From Phoebastria nigripes (Eukaryota; Chordata; Aves; Procellariiformes; Diomedeidae): 64,000 bases of DNA. The notes beneath the pieces are model-generated. The model did no database searches and had not been told where the DNA came from. It was given only the letters and a program-made list of their open reading frames with translations. The stretch is taken from NCBI GenBank assembly GCA_035582835.1, contig JAYKAV010003099.1, forward strand, positions 2,008,363-2,072,362, written 5' to 3'. This document shows, piece after piece, positions 55,401 through 64,000 of this stretch; the first letter of the stretch is position 1; each line of letters opens with the position of its first letter. A program made the translations under genes and the position numbers.

Positions 55401-58400
55401 CNGTGGAGGAGGATGGGCACCTGCACACATGTTTCTGCTTTTCTTGAGGTGCCACTTCGTGCACAAGCTCCTCTGCTGCTGCTCCCTCCACGCTGCCATC
55501 CCCAGCGTCCGAGGGCCGGTGGCTCTTGCTTAGGGACTGTCCCACGGGGTCTCTCCCCTCCCACCCAATCTAGCTAAGAGCTCACCCATTTCCAGAGGGT
55601 GAAGGGGATTCAGTGATAGTAAAGCACAAGCTCGCTGTTGCTAAATTCAGACGTTCTTGACAATGACATGGCAGGAATCAGCGATCCTGGTTAAATTAGC
55701 ACTGGGACATTGTTCCCGTGTGACGCTACCTCCGACCGGAGAGGAGCTTTCATTACTGGATATTTCAGTATCTTCCTATCTACCACATTAGCTGACCCCC
55801 ATATCCGCCACTGTAAAAACAAGTTCTACAGAGGCTTCGGCTGTAGGGACCCTATGTGTTTTATTGCAAAGGAATCAGTTTTGCATTACAAAGGCCAGCA
55901 AGGAAAGCTTTCTGTGCTGGGTTNTCCTGGTGCTAAGATGAGCTGTAAACTCAAGCTGACTGGAAGCCTAAAATATTAATTGATCAGCCTACTCCTGCAG
56001 AAGTAATTGCTAATGGAGTAAAACAGAGAAAAGATCCATTCATATCTCTCATGGAGTATTTTCCCCCAAAGGAAATTAGCACCTCTCTCCTAAATAGTGA
56101 CTGTATGATTTTTAGTCTCTTTTTGTATGCTTGACATGCTTTTTTTCTCCTTCTCTTATCCTAAAACAAGCACACCTGCTGGGTAAACAGAAATGCAGGA
56201 GAAATGCTAAAGAATGGGAAGAAACGTAGATTGCAAGTTCTTATCACACATACTAGAGAAACGCCAGGGCGTTACCCATGGAAGAAATCTGTAGGTGTAA
56301 ACACACACACGTACAGAAGCAAGTGAAGGTTAAAGCTGAGATTCTTCTATGTAGGTCAGGTCANGTACATCGCCAGCGTGGGATTCACACTGGTGAGCCT
56401 TAGCGAGCAGCCCAGGTACCCACCGAAGACATCAAAGATGTAGCTGGGAGATAAAAGCGCACGCTGTGAGTGACGGCTGCCTACGTCTGCATGTGCCAAT
56501 GGGGCTGCCGGCAAGGGAACCAAACACCCAGCTGGCTGCTGGGCTTGGAGGGTAAGAGAAGAGACCGGCGGGAGGGAGGATGCTCTCCTCCTTGGAGGAG
56601 ATAAAGGCAATTGCAACCCTTGGGAATGCACCCTTTGGACTGAGGCACTCTGGGCGGTAAAGCAGACACATTTCTGGGATTTCATCCTGATCGCTAACAT
56701 TATTACTCGTCGACTTCCAAACTGAAATGTGGTTTATTGTCAGGAAATCTTTGGCCATAAATTGATGAGGTCTAAATTAATTGGAGCCAGCTGGGAAAGG
56801 ACTCTGGAGCCCACTGTGGTTTGTTCCATAAAAACATCTGGTTGAAGCACAGCTGGAATGGTCTGAACACGAAAACACCTCCCCCTGGGACTGCAGAACC
56901 GGGCAAGAAGTGTCCAACGGGGTGTGTGATACGAACAGGGTGTGTGTTTTGTCAGTGAAACTACTTTTTAGAAGTGAGAATGAGAGATGACTCGGTGTGC
57001 CTTTCTCCTTGCAAGCTGGGGCTCCGGACACACTCCCCAGCTGGCACCAACACCCATCGACAGCCCAGTTTAACCTGAGAGGCACAGGGATGCATTTATA
57101 TGCCACTTTCCACGGAAGGAATATTTACACGCAATGAATAAAAAATGATGACGTAGTATCAGCTTTATGGGCTTGGCTCGCTGGTACGGAGTAGGAGGAA
57201 GCCTGCAAACCCCAGCGTTCATTACGAGCCATACATCCTCGGCTGTTGTACGTAATAGTCTGTTCCTAACGAAGCTTGAACTGAAGCCAGTGAAGTTGTA
57301 CAAATGTAAGGGAGAGGAAAAAAAAAAAACAGGCCTTGTGCTTTAAGTCTGCATTAAATCTTGTCTGCTGAATAGATATTAAATATTACAGATCATTTTG
57401 CACCTGTGGGTGATGAGAGGCAACGACGCTGAATGCAGCACCTGCTGTATTTCACGTTTAGGCCTAGCACGCTGGGTATCCAACAGAAAATTTAGCTCTG
57501 CACGTGTTGTTAAACACGATATATGTTGTACCAAATTCTTCAGTGGTTTGGCACAGTCTGTTGAACCACTGTAACGAGGAGGATCCTTTACACAAAACCA
57601 CTAGTTTATGAATGTGGACTTTATACACTAAACCTGACTGCTATTTATCAGACTAGATCTGGCAGCTCTNAGAGTGATTTGGAACCAGCAAATCACTTAG
57701 TACATTGCCTCCAAAACTGAACTAAATAAAACCCCAAGGAATAACCCAGTCCATGGTCACTGATTCCATCAAGCTCTTTGCTCTTGACATGTTTTCATCT
57801 GCAGTTATATTACAGCGGTGCTACAGGAGCATCTGTCCCATTTTTAAGTGTATCAGCTTTCTAATAGAGATGCTCCAGTTCTATACTTTTCATTTCCCCC
57901 TCTGAACACCAGTAGAAAGGAAGGTGCAATGTTGCCAGAGATATGAGTGGAGAAAGAGTATTTTATAGGGCTGCTCACCTATTCCTGTACACGTGCGCAC
58001 ACAGCTGGTAGTTGCTGGATGTCTCTCCGCAACCCTTTTTCCATCATTCCTTGATCATGGGGGACATTTGCTGTGGGTTTCGAGAGGTTAATCAGAATTT
58101 CAGACTGGAAATATTTTTTCCTGATGTTCACGCTCTGAGAACTGAGCCAGCAGGTGACAAGCAGTGAATGCCTCCCATCCACTTGAAACTTGAGTGGAGA
58201 GCTGTACCAGTATAGCTCAACAGAGGAGAATTTAATTGTAAGCAAAACATAGACTGGCTGGGGTCGTTCCTGGGGCTTGATCAGACACAACTGAAAACAT
58301 TAAGAGCTTTGCCAGTGACTTTATCAGGTGCTTTATTCAATTCCCAACTGATCCAGTAAGAGCTGGCCTTGCTGATCCTGCCTTGGTACCACCTCACACT

Positions 58401-58984
58401 TGAGGGGTCCCTGGTGGTCTTGGAGAGGAGTTGCCTACACTGGCACCCAGGGGCTGAGCAGAGTTTGGGGGTCACAGAGCACGGGTGCTGCGCTGGGGGC
58501 TGCCTTCCCATTGCTTTCGAGAGGAGTGGCCCCACGAAGGGGAGACACGAGAGCCCCGTGCTTACTCTGACCTATTTGCTCATCAGGTGAAGAGCAGTGC
58601 AATGCATAATCCTCTGTGACAAACAGATCTTCCCCAAGAATCCCATAAAGGACTTGGAAAGGACATTTATGGCTTCATAAAGCACTTTGCTAACGACTTG
58701 CTTTACCATTGCTAAATCAACTGAAATCATTTAGCGCTGTCCTCTTGTAGCTTTCCACATTTGGTCTACCGGGGAGGGGAAGAGTGCTGACATTTGCAAA
58801 ATACATCTCAACCCATATTAGATGGTGTTAATTAAAATGACTTGCTGGGTAATGAGCTACAAAAAACAAAAAAAAAAAAAAAGAAATCAATCAGAGTCTT
58901 AGCGCAATTAAAATCCAGCTAGCCCTGCTCTGCGCCGGCGTGGGCAGCACCAGCCGCCCTGGCCCCAGCGGCACAGGGCTCACC
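46479..58984. other. Upstream noncoding region, middle part
   Basis: No recognisable gene, tRNA or known repeat. A plus-strand donor of high quality (ACAGAAG|gtaagta) ends at 50904, downstream of an unrecognised ~157-codon frame (ATG near 50362 to 50835). AT-rich stretches with TAATTG-type sites at about 55970-56030 and 52080-52170 look like possible conserved enhancers, untested. Confidence 0.6.
46580..46648 (+). other. Candidate plus-strand exon
   Basis: Acceptor attcctgcctgcag and donor AAGCAG|gtgaga enclose 69 nt; a stop lies in frame 1. It sits about 100 bp from the minus-strand candidate at 46397-46478. Confidence 0.18.
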
Positions 58985-59055
58985 TTGCAGCTGAGCCTGC
59001 ACAGCTTCCTTCGACGAATAATCCTTTCCACACAACACNTCCTTCATTCCTGCAA
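58985..59055 (-). other. Candidate upstream sense exon
   Basis: Acceptor cacatcgtgttgcag (weak pyrimidine run) and donor CTGCAAG|gtgagcc. One frame encodes a basic stretch, ERIIRRRKLCRLSCK, after an early stop. Another begins at ATG (MK, one ambiguous codon, then VLCGKDYSSKEAVQ). A single N lies inside. Confidence 0.22.
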
Positions 59056-61521
59056 CACGATGTGATGGGGCTCGTGCCTTTCATCAGATTAAACAACTCC
59101 CGCGGGTGCTCCCGCAGGCAAGAGGAGCAGCCAGGCGTGCCTCGGCCAGGCACAGGGCACCGGCGAGCCTGCGCCCAGGGAAAGCAAATGCTTCTGCTGC
59201 CCTTTTTTCCCCCAGCATTTCTTGCCCCATCCCCTCAAGCAGACCATTTCCATCATTGATGGAGACCAAATGCTGGTCACGGAGGCTGCGCACAGCGCTG
59301 AGCCCCTCAGCTGCCCTGGCTGACACCGGCTCCGCTCACAGCAGGCGCTTCAAGACCTGGCTCTGATCAATACCAGCAGATAAGTCAAAGGATGCTCCAA
59401 GAAAAAGAAAAAAAGCAATGAAGGGGGAAAAAAAAAAAAGCAATACTAACGAAATACACTGTTTCATCCCCAAAAAGGTGCCTTTCAGGTGGTTAGATTG
59501 TAGTGCAGATTAACAGCGAGGTGAGCATTTTATAACATCATTGCAGGCACTCTGTGCATTTGGAAACTGAATTACAGAATGAAATGTAACCACACCTCCA
59601 AAGCGGAGGATTTCAGTGCTTTATTGTGGAGCGAAGCTTGGCTGTGTATTCTCTAAGCATTTTGCAGCTTCTGCTCCAAAATTCACGTAAACATCTGCCT
59701 TAGTTTAAGTGCTTCCTTAATACCAGTGCTTTACTGAGCAGGGGCCTATTTCAGAAAATGCAGTACAAGGCTTCTGCCTTCTAAAGCTCTTATTAAATGT
59801 CAGAACAAAATGGGCAAAACTTGCTGGTAAAAGGAGCCTGGCTGACAGCACCGGAGAAAAGTGGCCTTTATTCATCTTCTGAACAGGTACATTCAGGCAA
59901 GCAGCGATAAAAGCTCTCTGCTTTTCCCAACCCAGCCCTGGAGGACAATATGCAGAGATAGAGAGGAAGTTTAATCTCGCAGGCTTGCCACCAAATTCAT
60001 ACAGCAAATAATAAATAACAGTAATGGTCCTTTTTCATTGATTCTCTCCTGAGACTGTCATCCGAGTTACCAACCTGGGGAATTGCAGCAGGGGCTCGGG
60101 AGGGGAGGGCCGGCAGCTACAGCTCAGCTGGGTCTCCCAGCAGTCATGAATTTTAGTTAATTCCCTTTCAATTTGGGTTTGGCTTTGAAGNAATGCTGCA
60201 GAACCAGAAGTTTTTCTTTCCAGACTTATTTACTAGACCATTATGTGANGTGTCACACACTGGGTCCAAAACATTCACATTTCACCATTTTAACTGTGTT
60301 TCTAAAAGAAGGGGGGAAAGAGTTAAAACTGAACCAGAAGATACACAGTTTTTTCCTCTCTCCAGCTCTCATCACGCCTTGTGTATTCAGACACACCACA
60401 GAGCTAACATATCTTCAAATTTTTAAATAAATAAGTTATTACTGCACAAGTATCCGAGAGCCCCCCTGATCTCCTCCCCTTGTTCTTTCTTCCCCAGCTG
60501 CATTTCTCACACGCACAATGGGAGCCGGGGCCGAGCCGACCGAAATCAGCAGGAGGCTAAATAGGGAGAGGGAAGAGCATCTTCTGTTCCCAGTACCCAT
60601 GGGAGAGAGCTCTCCTCCCATCTTACTCTCGCTCCCATTATCCTGCCATTAACAATGAGGCACAGCTGCGATGGCTATGTAGGAGGAGAAGCCCTGGATG
60701 GGGTTCGATAAGAAACCCTTTCTGCTGCTCACACACACATAGCAAAGGAGAGGAGAAAATTCCTACTTGTTGCCAGCAGCAAAGCCGGCACCGTCAAGGG
60801 GACCCAGGATTTTGGCTGTCAGCCTTCAGGCTGTTCACCAGCAACAACTGGCATCGTGGCACGGAGCCTTTCCCTCCTAATGTGGACCCAAATAATTGAT
60901 AAGCACTGTCAGAAAAGGTTTGAAGGAAGGCAACTGTACCAACAAGCCATAAGTAGAGGCTTTTATTTATTCCAGCAAAGCCCCTGGTGCGTGACCCTGT
61001 GAATCAGAAGGATGGTCACATATGCACTTCAGATTTAATTTTCCTAAATAATGTATTGCTAGAAAGGATGAGAGCTGGGGAAGTGCTCTGGCAAGTCTGT
61101 TCATGGTGATATACTGAAGGCAGCTCTGAAATGTCATCACTGCAATACAGCTCTTCGGAGGACAGGGCAGATCATCGAACCAGATTTAAGCCTATGTAAA
61201 AACTGGATCATGTGCAAGAACACATGTAGCAAGTTGTTATGAAAACCCCTCCGCCTCCCTGCTGACAGTGATAAATATCCCTGAATTTTCCCCAGCGAGC
61301 GATAGGACTACCAGCCTTCGCTCTGGGGAAGGCAGAGCCAGAAAGACAAGTAGGATAGCAGATCAGGAGTGAAGTGGATGGGGTTTTTATAAAGCAAGGG
61401 GGATCTAGCCAAGCGGGGATGAAGTGTTTTGGCAAAACTGAATACCTACACAGGGCTGGGAGAGCTCCGGGTGCCGCAGTCGCAGGCTGGAGTGTGCTCT
61501 GGCAGCTCAGGATGGATGCGA

Positions 61522-61538
61522 CCCCCCCCCCCCCCCCC
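61522..61538. repeat. C17 tract
   Basis: Homopolymer between gatgcga and gcaatatcg. Confidence 0.9.
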
Positions 61539-63503
61539 GCAATATCGCAGCGCATCGAGGCAGGAGCGAGTTCGCTCTTCACACCTCGGGAAGACTGAAG
61601 CATCTCCCCCACACTTTCACAGCCAGCAAAAGCGTTCACATTTTCTTAAAGGAAGACACTAAGCAAACAAATGGGAGTATAAGCTATTCATCACTGTCTG
61701 AAAATGATTCTCTTTGACTCCTATGAAGTTCAAAGGACAAAATATAGAAGTGGGCATGCTCGGCTGCACCTGAGCCACTTTCAGAATAGCTCTGCTCTTG
61801 AGATGTGTGTGCATTTTTAATTATTTGTGTTGAGAGAGTGTGTTTTGGTCACTAGAATAAAGATGGGAGGATAAATACAAATCCCTTTTCAGAATGATTT
61901 TTTACAGAAAACAAGCCAAGGTTTGTGCACACCATCACTTTTATATCCAGACTTGAAAGACTCCAGATCTAACACGAGGACATTTGCTGAAGGGAGATGG
62001 GAGCTCCTGACTCAGAGCAGTCACTAGTAAGAGTCAGTAGACAGACTCTACTGTTGTCTCTTCCTCACTAGTTTTCAGTTTTGTCCAAAAAATAACACAA
62101 TCCCATTCTCTATCCCCCAAAAGCACTGGGCAGCAATGTCAGGAGCAGCAGGGAGACTTCAGCATGTAACTACCCCACTGGGGGGGAAGGAATCATCCTC
62201 TCTTTCTTGTAAACTTGGCAGGACTCCCTTTAGTAAAAAGCAAATAAAAAAATGCCTGTGTCATTAAAAAAAATGTATGGGTTAAAGAAATCATCAACAG
62301 AGATATAGATGCCAGAGGAGCCTGTTGCCTTCAGAAAACACTTATCAGCATCTTTGTCAGAAGGAAGCCTTATTTTCCTCTTTCTTCATAAACTACCAAA
62401 GATGATGGGATGCAGAAATAAATGATGAATGAAAGGCCTTAATTAAATACAAACCAAGAGGGACTTGGGGCACTGTATTTTAATTCAGTCTTCCGACAGC
62501 ACTTCATAAGCCTGAGGACAACTTCTTACTCGCATTTTGTAATGCAAATGAACTGCTGCACTAGCAACCTTCACCCCCGCGACAGAAAAGATGGGAGAGT
62601 TGAAAGCTTTGGAAAAAACACCTCTGAGAGGCCGAGGGAAATTAGCCATTTTTGAGAAAAACGCTGCAGCAAGTGGTTTGCTTGGGCTCCAAAAGCAAAG
62701 CCCTGTGAGCTGTGAATGTCCTCCCCAGCCCACCCTGGTTAGGTGGGATTTTCACGGGAGCTGCCTGGAGCAGCACAGGGAAATTCAGTCACCCTGAGAG
62801 AAAGGGCTCATAGTCTGAAACCAGAGGATGTGGGAGAAGGCATCGGGGAAAGGGGCTTTCTATGCTCATCTTTTTACATCAGAAGATGAGTCCTTTCTGT
62901 TGGGTGGGTCTAATCAAATCAGGAATTGGGTTCACATGGCTCTGAGCACATGTTGGTCCCAAGCACCACAGTGCAGCAGGTGCTGCCAGAGCAGGTGCCT
63001 GCACATGCATCATGAACCTGGGCAAGAGGCAGAAAAAGTGTGTTGTTGCCTCCAAGCAGGAGAGGGTCACCAACGTATAGGGTCACAAAACCCATTGAAG
63101 TGATAAGAAATGTCTTCCCAAACACTTTCACAGCCTTCATATATTGCACCCAAAACACCGAGCCTTTACACCCGTCTGGGGCTGAATTGAATAGCTGCTC
63201 CCTGCATCTGAGATGGTAAAGGCAAAAAGAAAAGGATCAGCCACTCATTTTGGACTCTCCCACTATAAACATGCAGCGGCCAATTAAAACATTAGCACAG
63301 TAAGACTGCAAAGGTATCTCCCAAAGTAGCATTTCATCTTCAGTCCACATCACCATACAGCACAGGAAGAGAACTGAGTGCACCTTCCCTCTGTGGGCTT
63401 TTTCTTCTTTTCTTTCTCCCCTAGTCCTTCCAGATCCAATAAACAGGGCTAATAGCTACATCCAGAGATTTACTGCATTTAAGCCTGACACGAGGATCCA
63501 GAG

Positions 63504-63785
63504 ATGGAGCCCTTAAGCGCTGATTTGTATTCAGCACAAGCCGTTAGCTCGGGGAGCAATGCCAAACACAGCACTGAAATTCCTGATTTCACAGAGGAAG
63601 ACTTAAAAGGCTACAGGCACAATGTCATCAGGGATGGTTTGAACTCGTTCATGAGTTTTTTAATAAGACTCCCAAGCCCTCCGTTTGGGTTATGGGAGGA
63701 TTTATGGGTTTCAAGAAGAGCAGTTCTCGATACATCTTATCAGAAGCTCAAACAGGAGGAGAATAACTCTTTGGGAGACAAGTGA
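63504..63785 (+). CDS. Unrecognised 93-codon ORF with good start context
   Basis: ATG with G at -3 and G at +4 opens MEPLSADLYSAQ... and ends ...NNSLGDK. A very strong plus-strand acceptor (tcttttctttctcccctag) lies 80 nt upstream, so this could be the last exon of a transcript. There is no recognisable domain, signal peptide or membrane segment. An AATAAA sits between acceptor and ATG. The length is well within chance expectation, so this is only a candidate. Confidence 0.15.
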   Translation: MEPLSADLYSAQAVSSGSNAKHSTEIPDFTEEDLKGYRHNVIRDGLNSFMSFLIRLPSPPFGLWEDLWVSRRAVLDTSYQKLKQEENNSLGDK

Positions 63786-64000
63786 CAGTGCCTGGGGCTG
63801 GTGACAAGGGAGCTGACTCCTGCAGCTGGATGTGCTCCCATTCCTGAGTCCCCATCAGGGCCCAAACAAGTCTCCTCTTGCCCAGACCAGCCTGGATGCT
63901 GGAGAAAGGGTGAAGAGGCAGGATGCTCATTCACAACCGGTTTTGTGTTCTTCTCATTTGCCTCCGGTATCTTGAGCCTTTAGGTATTTCAAGAAGCCTA

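Larger units (their letters stand above)
59056..64000. other. Upstream noncoding region, distal part
   Basis: Apart from the candidate ORF at 63504-63785 and the C17 tract, I see nothing assignable. No collagen Gly-X-Y exons or fibrinogen-like exons were found, so the gene expected on this side by human synteny (COL5A1/ficolin side) is not reached. Confidence 0.6.

Noticed and set aside
31911..64000. Search for exons of COL5A1 or ficolins expected upstream of OLFM1 by human synteny
   Set aside because: No Gly-X-Y repeats, fibrinogen-like or C-propeptide motifs in any frame; the neighbouring gene lies outside the window.

Overview
The window is vertebrate nuclear DNA, most likely from a bird draft assembly. 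Three things point there: a 5'-truncated CR1 LINE 3' end with the usual avian sequence, very little other interspersed repeat, and one recognisable intron-split neuronal gene whose exons match amniote noelin almost residue for residue. One 671-base N run and about 45 isolated single Ns show that the assembly is unfinished. Nothing prokaryotic is present (no operons, CRISPR array or phage genes).

The gene is OLFM1 (noelin-1 / pancortin), on the minus strand. Reading right to left: alternative first exon A (31103-31038), alternative first exon B (19482-19333), common exons 2 (17360-17211) and 3 (11741-11586), a short alternative terminal exon Y (from 9688) with its own poly(A) signal, then exon 4 (9132-8913) and exon 5 (1699-1593). 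The last exon, which carries most of the olfactomedin beta-propeller, lies beyond position 1. All junctions obey GT-AG and the phases agree (0, 0, 0, 1, 0). The window therefore encodes the whole of the short secreted forms, AMY (125 residues) and BMY (153 residues), but only the first 233 (A) or 261 (B) residues of the long Z forms.

Layout: 1-17360 holds the common exons and introns. 17361-20700 holds promoter/exon B inside a very GC-rich island broken by the N gap. 20700-31037 is the intron separating the two promoters, with candidate antisense exons. 31038-31910 holds exon A and its promoter region. 31910-64000 is upstream sequence with no recognisable protein gene. It contains a few exon-like segments with good splice signals, homopolymer tracts and unrecognised ORFs of about the length expected by chance.

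The observations most worth following are about isoform control: the one-codon Y exon, a cluster of UGCAUG (RBFOX-type) motifs around the Y/Z choice, a nested uORF pair in front of exon B, a possible poison exon between exons 2 and 3, and candidate exons of unannotated sense and antisense transcripts. I found no clearly new biological system; the novel items are hypotheses that RNA-seq and cross-species alignment would settle.
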